Made by a program: the position numbers and the translations under genes
Source of the DNA: Fennellomyces sp. T-0311
Lineage: Eukaryota; Mucoromycota; Mucoromycetes; Mucorales; Lichtheimiaceae
Assembly: GCA_025266875.1 (NCBI GenBank)
Contig: JALLLT010000038.1
Location: 62,001 to 126,000, forward strand
Reading direction: 5' to 3'
Length of the DNA stretch: 64,000 nt
Part shown: in pieces, positions 35,339-47,380 of the stretch
Numbering within the stretch: the first letter of the stretch is position 1
Layout: each line of letters begins with the position of its first letter
The notes under the pieces: model-generated
Seen by the model: only the letters and a program-made list of their open reading frames with translations
What the model was told of the DNA's origin: nothing
Database searches by the model: none

Positions 35339-36638
35339 TTAAGGTGGCAATGATCCTTCGCTAATGCCGTAAACCGGTCTGTCACCGGCATGTTCGCCAA
35401 GCGTCCAAACCTGACCATCACGCCATGTGAGATCTTCTGGACCACGAGAAAGCACTCCTTCGAACGGTTCGAATCTTTCACCGACTGTCCATATCCAAAG
35501 ATCTCCCTGACCATTAGGTCCATCGCCATGAGATTGCGTAAAGTAGTACCTTTGGGTACCTAGCGACTTGACGGATAGCGCACCTTGCATTGACTTGAGG
35601 TGAATATTGTAGAATTGTTTGGCTACAGTAGTCATTGTTCCTTTAGTGTGGATTGGCAAGCGTGTGCGATAGTCAAGTTGAAAGCGCGCAATACGATTCT
35701 GTTTTCCGGTCTCATCATACTCGCCAACAATGAACGAGTCCGGCTTGCTAGTGCGGTCGAGGGAGATGAACGAGAAACGGAATCCTTTGGCTGTTGCACT
35801 TTTGGCAACATAATGGCCCATTTGAGGGATAATATACCTACCATGGTTAGGCATTAGTATGGATACACACATGGAAAAGTTTGATCCAAATCATACTTGT
35901 AATTTGCCGCCGTATATTTTCCTTTACGGACACGGCCAATTCTACTGCCAGTGTCAACTCGGTAAATGTGATCCAGATCAAAGATTCGGATGCCTTCGGA
36001 AGTATCGACAACGTAAAGCAAGTTTCCATACCACATGATGCCACCGGCATGGATTCTCACCGGGTGGTAAGAAATGTGTCCGCCCTTTGTCTCGTGCGGA
36101 ACAACAAGGAGAACATTGCGATAAGTCCAGTTATTGCTATTTGACGATGTAGTATCTATGAACGAAATGCGGACGCCCTTGTTCTTTGGGTCCTTAGCCT
36201 TAGCGGTGCTGGCATCATACCAAGATGTAAAAATAGCCTTTTTGCCCTGGTAGACGCCATCTTGATAAGCATCATAGGAAGAAGTGATGCCTTGAGGAAT
36301 CCATTTCTTGGTGTCTTGATCATTGTATCCTGGTCGCTTGGCCCACCTAGAGGATAGTTCGTTATGGTGCCGTCTGATATACTCCTTATGTTTACTTACG
36401 TTACTCCTTCAGACCAATGTGGATCCAAGGGGTACAGATTGGTCTTGTGGTTTGTGTCCTCGAGCACTTTTTTAACTGAGACATTCGGTAGAACTTTATC
36501 AAGACGTGCAACAAGTTTCTTGTAATGATTAGGTTTGCCATAGAGTGTCATACGAGCTGCGTTCAGCTTCGTAATGGCGCCTTGGACTAGTACTCCCGCC
36601 AGAAGCACGGTAACAGTAAGCAGTTTCAATAGCAACAT
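35339..36638 (-). CDS. Secreted protein with propeller-like repeats, unknown function
   Basis: Exons are 36400-36638, 35897-36346 and 35339-35837 (395 aa). A signal peptide (MLLLKLLTVTVLLAGVLVQG) is followed by a prodomain-like stretch and then repeated Trp/Tyr/Gly/Asp-rich beta segments: KAIFTSWYDAS, VRISFID, HAGGIMWYGN, LLYVVDTSEGIRIFDL, SFIVGEYDETGKQN. The pattern of short beta blades suggests a beta-propeller or related fold. From memory, similar HAGGI-WYG-LYV-DT-G-R-FDL segments occur in secreted proteins of actinobacteria, so a bacterial origin is possible; I cannot test this here. It carries two fungal-type introns. It converges with the MFS gene (253 bp between stops). Confidence 0.75.
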
Positions 36639-39600
36639 GCCCTTCCGTGGTAGTTATTGTCTGCTTTATTTTTGGCGATATAATGTACGTTTTTATACTG
36701 AAGGAATAAATGAGGCTGTGGAAGTACTAAGTTACTATAAACACACATGGTGCTAGCTCTCTGCTTTTCACAATGGTTTCTCCTATTTTTAACTTAAACA
36801 AGTAAAAATTATCTTATTGACACCCCTTTAAGGTTTTGCGATTTAATTGACTGTTCATGTTCCACAGAAGGACAGTGGATCTACGGAATGGTCGTTTTCC
36901 ACAAAAACACCGACGAGCATGGATCAACGCGAAAACTTGACTTTGACACCAAAGGTAAAACAATCTGGTTTTCTATAAATATCTCTACATGCACATCATG
37001 AAGAACATGTGGGCTGCTGATTCAATCAACAGAAAACATGGTTGGTGGAGAACTCAACTTTCTGTCTCAAATTAGATCCAAAGCATATAAGTTTAGATCG
37101 CTGGGATTAGGCTGTGAAATCATCATTTGCGAAATAATGACCCAGAGTGATCTGCAGGGTCACTACTTGTACGCAATACATAAAGTAATTTTTGTCCACA
37201 ACTAATCTCTCCACGTACGTATATATCACTTTGGTACGGCAACCGATCATCTGATATTAATAGCTGTCATCGATGCTTTTTATAAAGTGTATTGCATGGA
37301 GCGTCGATCTCTTTCAATGCTACCTATTTAGTATATCATTATCAAACCGTGGGACCGCATTGAGATATATTAGCCATATACGGTACTCCACATGATCTTT
37401 TACAAACCCAGGGATACAGCTTTGAGATCTTAGCAATAGATGAAAGCATAGAATTATGGCCGTCACTGCATGCTGGATCATACATTAGCTAGAACGCATC
37501 TGAACACTACATACGCACTACTAAAGGATTCAAAACTACTAAAAGCACGCTATATAGATCCATTTTTGAGTATGAAACGAATTATGAAAAAATAATAGAA
37601 ACACAAATAGGACCCGAACCTTTGTCCCACTCATCTACACAGAATATTGACCCAAAAGTCTGGACAGGCAAACCTCACTATACCTTCCCATATCCATGCT
37701 GTGACCGATTAAAATCTTCAGCACGTTTTTGTGCGTTGTGGTCTACATGCTATGGAGCCATTATAAAAGTGTAGAAAACTTGACTTTGATCATGGCAGAT
37801 GCATCTGCAATTATTTCCCCCTTCTCCCGATCCGTGACAACATAGTATTGAATGTTTCCTCAGGTAAATATCATTCCAACTCAGTTCGTGGCAGATAAAG
37901 CATACTTTTTTTTTTTTACTTAATTGAATATATCAGAACACGTACTTTATTAGTTTTCCTTAGGTGCAACAATGGAAATGGTGTAGCAAGGTCACACGGC
38001 ATGTCGAACAAGATTAATAAGTGATCGTATAGCAAGTTATCCTCGTAGCACAGGTTTGTCGACAACCGAATAAGAATAGTCAGTGAGGATCTGCAAAACT
38101 GTCCCTTACTCACAATCCACGTATTTCGGAAACCTATATCAATGCGAAATTGTTTATATGTATATCTTCGATCATCCCAAGACTTTCAGGATACGCTTCT
38201 ACAGCATTATTAGCGTTTTATCTGTATGCCAGAAGTGACGTCGCTCGGCTTACACTGGATTATAATTACAGCAACAAAATACGCGTGTAGTTGTTGTATC
38301 TATATTTGCATTCCAGCAGTCCGTCACTTAGTGTGCTGTCAAAGCCTTAATACATTTCGTGTGCCTTTTACCGTGCGAGAATGACAGAAACAAGGTCAGC
38401 ATGCAAGCGCATACAATTTGTGCGTGTATTTTCAGGCTGCGTCCGATATGCTTGGTTTCTATATTGAATGTCAATAATGTGATACCCAGATAATTATAAC
38501 CCTTTAGTAGTGAATAAGTGTCATTTTGATCGCGATCGAATGAGTAGCATAGGAAGGGAACGCAATGTTCAATATTGCGTATGCTAAAAAGTCCCGCACC
38601 CAGTGACGTTTTTTTTTTTAGAAACGTGCGATGAACAGGTCCAGATGTTACCATTTACAATGGAGGACTGTAATTTACATTGAACAGGATATTGACTCTG
38701 TACATTGGCACAGAAAAAAAAAGACGAGTCTCTGATATATGCACCGCCCTTCCGATGGTCCGACACAAATATGGCTAACATCCTGTTGATACTTCAAAGA
38801 CAAACAGTCCATTTTCCTTTAAACTTTGGCTATATGTACATAATTATCCGTAACCTTTTCAACATTGCTGATGAATGTACGGACAAAGCTAGTTTCCTAG
38901 TTAACAGTATTCTACTTAGATTGTTGACAGATCTGCTACATAAGCTCAAAGATATGTACGTATACGCGGCAGTACCTCCACTTCTAACCAACGAGTGTGA
39001 TTGACATTGGCCTTGATTACCCGGTCCTCAATACACCAATGTGGATCCAAGGGTTCCATAGAAACGGAATTGAAACCGAGTACGGTCTTGCTAGGACAAC
39101 ACAAAACCCCTCAATCAAGGTTCTTACGCTTCGGAATTCATTTTGCTGTGATGTCATATGTAACACTTTACTTGTCAATGCCACCTTCTAGTCATGCGTT
39201 TTTGTGTGGGATCATACAATCTACAACGGTCGACGGGTAAAGTTACCGCGGTGTCAAAAGTCTCTTTGGTGGAAAAAAATGACGGTTCACCAGGAGCCAG
39301 GATATATGTTGATGGTGCCAAAAGTACGCTAATTGACTGATATCCACAAATGACTGTGTACGATAAGTGTGTATTAGAAAATTGACATAAATGTAATCAC
39401 TAGGGCCTACGTACGTACCATCGCAGCTTTAGTGCCTTCATCAATTATGGATGCATTACGATGGTGATGAATTTCTTAGGATAACTTGTATGGCTAGTTT
39501 GCTGAAGATGTCGAAGAACGGGTAAACTTTTTCTTATGTAGATGGAAGAAATATCTAAATAGTAATGCATACAAAAAATCAATATGATGGGTAATGATGG

Positions 39601-40188
39601 CAACATACAACATACGCATAGCAAGGTTGCATGGGCCACAGCCGTTGCTGTAAACACTGAGAGTATCCTCAAGTCAATGATTTAGATATGACACCAGAAT
39701 AGTAAAAGGACAGAGTTTATTATACATGTGATCTTGACAACGGAAATTATAATACCCACTTACAAAGTGTACTAACAAACAGCAATCACTGCCTACACCA
39801 TCCCTTTGTTCCTTCTGTCACTTTTTTAATAAGGTTCTGATGAATTTTTGTTCCCCTTTGGAAAGAGTCGACGTTTGCGCGTCGCTTCTACTACCTGAAA
39901 ATAGTTAGATGTAACCAAAACCAATCTTTGGAGACGAAGAAGTGGGGAGAAGCTACAGGAAATTATACAATTATATATAGCTGAGATTCCGCATTCATAG
40001 TAATCCATATTACAGTCAACATCGCAGGTATCCACTGCACAGTACCAAATGCTAGTGATTTTTTGATGCATTGTAATAGTCTGGATGTGCTTCTGCGCGC
40101 TATTGCTATGGTGATAATAAGGCATTTCCCAGTATAACGGCGGTCACCAGCTTAACAAGCATCGTCATCCTGGTTTTCGATACAACGT
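36639..40188. other. Gene-poor AT-rich region
   Basis: About 3.5 kb without a supportable gene. Protein-like exon-sized segments flanked by AG and GT occur at about 36868-36954 and 37033-37110 (plus), but no start or consistent frame joins them. A tRNA-like B-box (GGTTCGGGTCC, minus strand, 37608-37623) is present without a complete cloverleaf. Nothing else is recognised. Confidence 0.45.
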
Positions 40189-40683
40189 ATGTTGATTTTT
40201 GGAAAAGAACTCGTAGAACCACAACACCGCGTGCCATTTGGAGATGTTTACAGTCCTGTTTTTGCCTTCGCTTTCATATTATCCACTGGCATCACAGGAT
40301 ATAAGCTAGGTCACTCCAGAAAACCAGCTCCATCAAAAAGTGATCTCAAATGGCCGCATTACGATAGAGCGCAATCTCAAAGCAAAAGGGGTCGCTCCAA
40401 GAAAAAGCACCGCTACAGCTTTGATTAAACCCGGCGGTTTGAACTCACCAGGTTGTTCTATGAAACGTGTGGCGAGGATCGTGTGCCCACTCCAAGAGTG
40501 TTCTTTGATGTACAGAAAGTAACAGGATTATTCGCGAAAAGGCTCAATGCAGCGTTAAAGTATAGGAAGATACTACAATCTGAAAACATACAAACAACTT
40601 GTTGGTCGCCGGGTTCAAGCCTTTCTTGCAGCACTGTAAAAGACATCATATGTGCATGGATGGAATTTCACCACTTATACTAA
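40189..40683 (+). pseudogene. Unidentified open frame interrupted by one stop
   Basis: A frame from ATG 40189 runs 79 codons (contains VPFGDVYSPVFAFAF and a Lys/Arg/Ser run RGRSKKKHRYSFD). It meets TAA at 40426-40428 and continues open in the same frame to 40683 (contains RRFELTRLFYETCGE and PTPRVFFDVQKVTGLF). Protein-like composition on both sides suggests one coding sequence broken by a nonsense mutation, or an unseen intron. The family is not recognised. Confidence 0.35.
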
Positions 40684-40897
40684 TGTCAGCAGAGTATCCA
40701 CGGATTATAAGTTTGTACTCTATTCTTCCTTTGAGGTAAACGTTGCCGTTCAATATCAGTTGGTGTACCTTCTTCATATCGTTCCCAACGCCGAGATAAA
40801 GGTCTAGGGATGATGACTGCAAACAAACACCGGGTAAACGTTTACAATATAATTTTGTTTAATAAAACAGATAACGCAAGTAAGTCTACGACAAAAA

Positions 40898-42971
40898 ATG
40901 GATCGTTCGCACTCAACATTCCAAAAAGTCACCGTGGAGCGGTCGCGACAACTAATCGAACGCCTCAACAATACTATTAAATCTCAAAACTGTGAACAAA
41001 TCGTCAATGACGCATCAGCAGCAATCGACCAACTGCACAGGGTAGAGTTACTATCTCTTCTTGACATTCGTGCACACGCGCATGCCAAACGAGGCTGCTA
41101 TGATTTAGCACATACCGATGCACAACAAATGATCAACTATGCGCCACACCTTGCCGCAGGTTATGTGCGGAAGGGCGACATCTTTTCCATGTACGGACAC
41201 CAAACTCAGGCTATCAACACATACAGCGAAGGGTTGGAGAAGGCAGCCTTGGATCAGACTCAACTCGAGCGGCTTTCAAGAGGCATAATAAATGCAACGG
41301 CGATCAGCCAGATACGGATTGATTATCTTGCGAAGCTTCCGGTTGAAGTGGCGTATATCATCATAAGGTGCTTGTCGCAAGATGCCAAAGCATCATGCTT
41401 GACAGTCTCAAGTACATGGCGCAAGCGAACACTGGAATGCCCTAATTCGTGGTCGTCAATATCGATAAAGGGAAGGGAAGAAGACTATCCGTTGGTAGGT
41501 GTGACCCGGCATCTCGCACCTTACATCCACTGTTTAGAGCTTGATTTTTCAAACCGAGCCGCTCGCTCCATCTATTTTCGCCACATGAAGGATTCTTACT
41601 TTACTAGCATCAAGTATCTCAAATTGACAGGTACATTATCTTCATCTGCATATCATACGTTGTCTAACTAGTTACTTCAATCGATCAGCCAGTACTACGC
41701 GAAAAATCCGATTAAATATTGCAACAGTGTTGATTGGGCTTTGGCAAATACGAGACACACTGACAGAACTCTCTCTTGAATTTGCGAATGACGAAAACAT
41801 CATCACTATCTCGGAGGTGTTATCAACCTGTACGACGCTCAACGATCTTTCTTATACAACAGGGGGGTTACTGTCCGAGGCGCTTGGTGATCTGACACAG
41901 TTGGAACACCATCCACTTTCTCTTCTGCAATTGAGATCGGAATATATCACCGGAGGCGATGTCGAGGGGATCCTGCGGATATGTGAAAAATTACGGCGGC
42001 TTGTGGTTAGCGACTGCGACGACACGGTGCTGGATACTGTTAGGCAAGAGGCACTGAATCTCGAAATCCTGGGCTATAACACCGTTTATCATGTGCCATA
42101 TCCAGAAGAAGAGACATTGGATGGTCAGGAATCTGGACTACGGGTGATAAAGACGAATAACGGTGGAGATGCTGTAGATGCATTCACAATTCTGGCGTTA
42201 ATTCACAAGCACATGAGAACACTTCACCACATCGTCGCATGCACCTCATCTTTTAATGACATGGCACTCCAACATCTCAATACGGCATATCAAGATTTTA
42301 AGCTGGAAAACGTTGTATCGCTGAAGTTCTGGTGTTCAGCGGGTATCCAGCAATTTATGCTGAAGGCAATCCGCAACACGCTTACCTTGAGGAGCCTTCA
42401 TGTGGTGCACGTCCACGATCTTAAAGCGTTGGTTGATACCCTCATGAAATTGCCTCGGCTTATAGCTTTTAAACTGACATGTGTGCACACTACTGGAAAT
42501 CATGCAAGTCTAGTCCAGTTACTCGAACACTATGCAAGACTCGACGATGAATCAAGACAGTTGGAATGTGTTGAGTTTAGAGATTGTTTCGAGGTAACGG
42601 ACGAGGTGCTTTGCACTCTGACGGACATCAAGGCGGTAAAACACATCACGCTATGGAATTTGTACCATGTCACTACTGCAGGAGTCATCCAATTTATTCA
42701 AGACCTTACGGGCAATTTGACATCACTGACAATCAGATATATGGATCTAATTACGGATAAAGTTATGTCCACACTTGGTGCGTCCCGTGTTTTTCTCAAA
42801 AATGTACACCTACAGGATCTAAAGAACATTACCGACCAAGGGCTGCGCGATTTGGTCGATCGACGTAGCAACAGGTTGAATATATTGATCGTTAAAAAGT
42901 GCCCCTTCATCACTGCAGAATGTATAAAATATGTGAAACAAAAAGTAAATACAGTTGAATATGTGCCTTAA
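40898..42971 (+). CDS. TPR-F-box-LRR protein, family member D
   Basis: Exons are 40898-41630 (733 nt) and 41689-42971, joined by a 58-nt phase-1 intron (671 aa). TPR-like block about 20-135 (LSLLDIRAHAHAKRGCYD, AAGYVRKGDIFSMYGHQ). F-box about 145-190 (IDYLAKLPVEVAYIIIRCL, VSSTWRKRTLEC). LRR array in exon 2 (CEKLRRLVVSDCDDTVL, ITDQGLRDLVDRRSN, LIVKKCPFITAEC), ending in YVKQKVNTVEYVP. The exon-2 start aligns residue for residue with members A, B and E for 28 positions without a gap. Predicted SCF substrate adaptor; target unknown. Confidence 0.88.
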
Positions 42972-44082
42972 GCAAAGCGCAGCATGCTATATGTATGTGA
43001 GTCCCAGCATCAAAAAGCAGAAAAGAATCTATGCAGTGGGCGTTGGTGTCTGCAAGTTCAGATCAATCGGCAATTAAGACAGCTGCGTAACGAAAAGCAA
43101 TAATTAGCAAATAGTGTAGCTATGGGTTGCAGATGGCGCACGCAGAGGAAAACCTCGAGGCACAGGCCGTGCAACGATGTTTCAATCTGCTGTAAGCGCG
43201 AAATCATACAGTTCAAGTGCAGAGGAGCATCTTGTTAGATTCATGCGTAAATCGGATTGAGTAGTACTTCGGAGTTGTAGTACAAGAGGGCAGAAAGCAA
43301 TAGTTTTATGTAAGGGTAATTTACAGAGTAACTCTTCTAGGCTATCCACATACAAGCACTCCATCCTATAATCGTATCTCGCCATGGGTGAATTGCGCAG
43401 CCATCTTAATGCCTATTTGATACAACAGGAGTGGCATTTAGTTGATTCACCCGTGCCTTCTTACCTTGTATTCCTTTCCTTCCCTTCCGACATAGTGTAC
43501 CATAATGTAAGTATAATTCGCGAAGCAGACAAGTGCGGGACCGACCCGCCTTTAACTATTCTAATTGACAAGTCACTGTACGGAACAACATACCCAAAGC
43601 TGGGTTCTTCGCGAGCATATCAAACGAGAATGCGGTAAGAGAGAAAGAGAAGCAACACATCCAGATTTCGCTTGCGACTACATATATTTATTATCGCCCA
43701 GCATTACACTGGTACTATACGACCCGCAGCTTGTCACCACTATATTCTAGAAAACAGAACAAGCTCAAATTTTACATGGAAGAAATTGTCATATAAAGAC
43801 GACGACAGTAGCATTGCGCCAAACCTTATGGCCTACAGATTGAAAACTGTCGAACCTGATATGAAGCACTTGTACCTAAATCTATATGCTTTCCAGACAT
43901 AAATTAGCGGTCCACTCTAATTCAATGCCCATGTGATTTTTTTGCCCCACACAGCCATAGCAGCTATATACGCACAGCGCCGCTCAAGCCTTTCGTTTTG
44001 GTTGCCATGTGTAACCAAACAGGACGCCGCCAGAACATAGCCATTTAAGCGCAGCACTGTTTTTCTTTAATCCCACAAGGTC
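42972..44082. other. Intergenic spacer between two F-box genes
   Basis: About 1.1 kb. Open frames at 43384-43638 and 43672-43902 (plus) and 43182-43385 (minus) have no shared motif with the F-box family or other families. The promoter of member E lies at the right end. Confidence 0.45.
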
Positions 44083-46145
44083 ATGAACAACATTACTCTT
44101 TCTCCAAATCACATAAAGTTGGAGCCAATCCAACAGCTACTTGACCAACTTAGCAAGGCCTTAAAAACTCGTGATTACCGCCAGATTGTTAGTGATGCAA
44201 CTGCAGCCATTGACCTCGTTCTTCAATCACAATTGCTGACGCTCTTCGACATCCGATCATATGCTTTCGCGAAGCAAGGTCATTTTGATTCCGCCTTCGC
44301 AGATGCTCAGCAAATGATCGATTATGCGCCGAAGCAGGCCGCGGGATATGCTCGCAAGGCCTGTGTTCTGTCTATGTACGGTCACCACAAAAAAGCCATT
44401 AGCGCATGCAAGGACGGTTTACAATACGCGAAAACCGATGATAAATGCATCAAGCGACTGAGAGAGGGCAAGGATTCGGCGACTGTAATGAGCGATATGC
44501 GTCTCGATTTTATCGCTCAGCTACCTCTTGAGCTAGCACATGAAGTTATTCTTCAGTTCTCAACGGAAGCAAAGGCCGTGGGATTAACTGTATCAAGCAT
44601 GTGGCGCAAACGGATAATAGAATGCACTGACGCATGGAACACTGTGGAAGTTAACGGAAAGCAGGAACAAGTTCAACTAGTCAACGCGATCCCATACGTT
44701 GGCAGGCACATCGAGCACTTGACTATTAACACCGCCGATAACACTATTTGCTTGGCCTACTTCAAGCATATAAAAAGCGAACGCTTCCCAAAAATTCGAT
44801 CGCTCAAACTATCAGGTATGAGCTTTGTTGGATTAGTGTTATGATGACTGACGCAGTGGACTTGGCAGCACTCACAACAAAGGAATTTGATCCGGCTGCT
44901 GCTAGGACATCGATGTCATCTTTGCAAGCATGCATGACTTTGACAAAACTCGTCGTCAGTTTTTCCAAAAGTGAAAGCATAATTACACTGGCGGATGTGC
45001 TCACGACCTGTGTAAATCTGACCGAACTGTCGTATACAACCACCTCAACCTTATCAGGGACGAATGATGCTTCCACGACAGTCAATCGCCACGATGCCCT
45101 TCGCAGTCTGAAACTAAAGTCAAACGCAATTTCCGATGGCCACATCAAAGCTGTACTACAGCAGTGTCCGCAGCTACGCCGGCTGGTCATGTTGGGAGCC
45201 AACCCATCCGTTTTCAACCCCATCATCAAATACGGAGAAAAGCTCCAGATTCTTGGCTACAACAGCCGTTCTTCACTTCCATACCCTATCCAAGGTGACG
45301 ACACACAGGAACATGGGTTACGGATAGTGTGTACAAACGACGGCACCACCGCTGTACCCGCTTCACTTATCTTGCCGCTTCTCTACAAGCACAGAAAGAC
45401 GCTCGAAACTGTGTTTGTAGACATTTCATCCATATTAGAAACGGATCTGCAACGCTTTTATACAACATACCCTGACTTCAAGTTCGAGAAATTGACTACT
45501 CTCACATTTTGGCCGTTCAAAGGGATCCAGCAATTCATGCTTCGTACCATCAAGGATACAGTTGGTTTGAGATACCTCTCTATGGTCAACGTGAGCAACT
45601 TGGAATATGTGGTTGATGCCATTATACACCTCCCTGCCCTTACAACACTTCGGCTGTCGCACGTGAAAAGTACCGCAAACTGTTCAAGTTTGGTCTCTTT
45701 ATTTTCAGCACATGCGATGCGCTCCGAATCCCAGAAATCCCTGGAGACTATCAAGTTTCGACACTGTGATGGGATAACCGATGCCGTCCTTTTCTCCTTG
45801 GCAAGTATCAAAACATTACAGCGGGCAATATTTTATGCCTTAAAGGGTACTAAAGCCAAGGGGCTCAGGGAGTTCTTCAGGAATACTGGAGATCAGTTGA
45901 AGGAAGTAAAGCTAGCCGAGATGGACTTTGTTACAGACAATGTTGTTGCTGATCTGGGTAATCTTCGAAGCGTGAAATATGTCGAACTCAATGGCTTGCC
46001 AAAGGTCACTGATGAAGGTATACGGAGCATGCTGGATAAGGAATCCTGTAATATGGACAAGCTGACAATCAGTGCTTGTACGTTGGTGACTTTCGAATGC
46101 ATACAGTATGCAAGGAAAAAGGTCAAGACAGTTGTTGCTAAGTAA
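44083..46145 (+). CDS. TPR-F-box-LRR protein, family member E
   Basis: Exons are 44083-44815 (733 nt) and 44869-46145 with a 53-nt phase-1 intron (669 aa). A nearer in-frame acceptor at 44856 would add four residues; 44869 is preferred because it aligns with the paralogues. TPR-like block (LLTLFDIRSYAFAKQGHFD, AAGYARKACVLSMYGHH). F-box (LDFIAQLPLELAHEVILQF, VSSMWRKRIIEC). LRR array (CPQLRRLVMLGANPSVF, LASIKTLQRAIFYALKG, MDKLTISACTLVTFEC), ending in YARKKVKTVVAK. Probable SCF adaptor. The downstream relic at 46672-47063 retains the same C-terminal motif, so it is probably a decayed tandem copy. Confidence 0.88.
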
Positions 46146-46671
46146 TAAAAAGTAACGTGCATTTGTTGCCGTCACTTACTGGTGGATTTAAGGCTGTCTA
46201 CTTTTCTGCGTCACCGTTTTGGCTTTTCTTTCTGAAGCGCAAGCTCAATCTTAATGTAATGAAGTGGCCGCAGTACTTACGGCAGATATCCTCCTCCGCT
46301 TATCTATAAAAGTATGGCAACATTGCAAACCGTTTTTTCTTTAATAGTTCGGAGATATGAGAACTGGACAACAAAAAAATTAATGCAGCTTGTCAAGTTT
46401 CAGAAACTCCTGAACCTGGTCTTTTGGGCGCAGAAACGGGCTCCCCACAGGCAGTTCGTGATGTAACAACTTTGACGTACTTCAACCGATCAAATGTCAT
46501 ACATCTTAATGCTGTACCTGCGGTTGTCAAGGAATGTAGATAACCTCCACGTTTTGATTACAGTATACTGATGACGCGGTAAGCAGCACAGACTTAGACA
46601 GTTACTCAAAAACTACTCCACCCGAGATCAGAAACTGCTGGCATTATCCTACAGTATATCTGTTTTTGAAA
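46146..46671. other. Spacer between member E and its decayed copy
   Basis: No open frame of interest. It may contain the eroded 5' part of the pseudogene that follows, but I see no TPR or F-box motif. Confidence 0.4.
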
Positions 46672-47063
46672 TTATACTGTAGTAATGAACGCCGTGCTAG
46701 CTCACTGGCGAGTATTAAGACTCTACGCAGCGTCACCTTAGATAAACCGGACTCCATCACCACAGAAGGAATCATAAGTTTCCTAGAAAAGATACCCGGC
46801 CGGCTGACATACGTATTTAAGCCTATGTGATTTAAAAAGCAGTAACAGATTTGTGCCTTATTACAATTGGACTGCTCAGCATCCTGGACGCAGGCTTTTT
46901 TTTTTGGGAGAATTCAACCACCATAAAAGATTAAAGGCTACGAGCTACGATTGACAAAGTAAATGCAAAATATAGGGATTTGACTATCAGCAATTATAAA
47001 TCAGTCACTAAAATATTCATACCGTATGCAAGGAAGAAAGTGATGACTTTGACTTACCAGTAA
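46672..47063 (+). pseudogene. Decayed TPR-F-box-LRR gene fragment (LRR end only)
   Basis: About 46696-46830 reads SLASIKTLRSVTLDKPDS and then TTEGIISFLEKIPGRL, matching the intact members (LASIKTLQRA, ITGEGIIKFF). A later piece reads AVTDLCLITIGLL. The end reads LTISNYKSVTKIF and then YARKKVMTLTYQ before TAA 47061-47063, the family C-terminal motif. Frames change and stops intervene between these pieces, so the copy is dead. It lies 0.5 kb downstream of member E in the same orientation. Confidence 0.75.
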
Positions 47064-47380
47064 TATAATAAAGGCAATGTGATACGTGAATCTACGCTAT
47101 ACTTTGAACTATACCTTTGCCGATACACGTGACTAGAGTCTACAGCAGAACAAGGTGATGCTGGCAATATCAGACATCCAGGACAATTTATCAGATAGGC
47201 GCAGCTGATGAAGCAACTATATACGCAGAATCTTATAGTTCCATGGATCTCTTTTCAGAACCACATACAATGCTCTGGAGTAGATTACCAAAGCACGGAT
47301 AAATACTCGGATAATCGGTGCCGAATTGTTTTCTCGCTTTTCTTGTTGATACCCGTGATACCTTTACTCCACAATTCACA
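47064..47380. other. Promoter region of family member F
   Basis: A TATA-like GATAAATA lies near 47298-47305, about 80 nt before the ATG at 47381. Nothing else is recognised. Confidence 0.4.

Noticed and set aside
36774..37110. Possible small multi-exon gene divergent from the secreted protein
   Set aside because: Exon-like segments exist but phases cannot be joined without stops, and two frames look equally plausible.
37604..37680. tRNA-like A-box and B-box on the minus strand
   Set aside because: The B-box is close to consensus but no complete cloverleaf or acceptor stem can be folded; at best a decayed tRNA or SINE.
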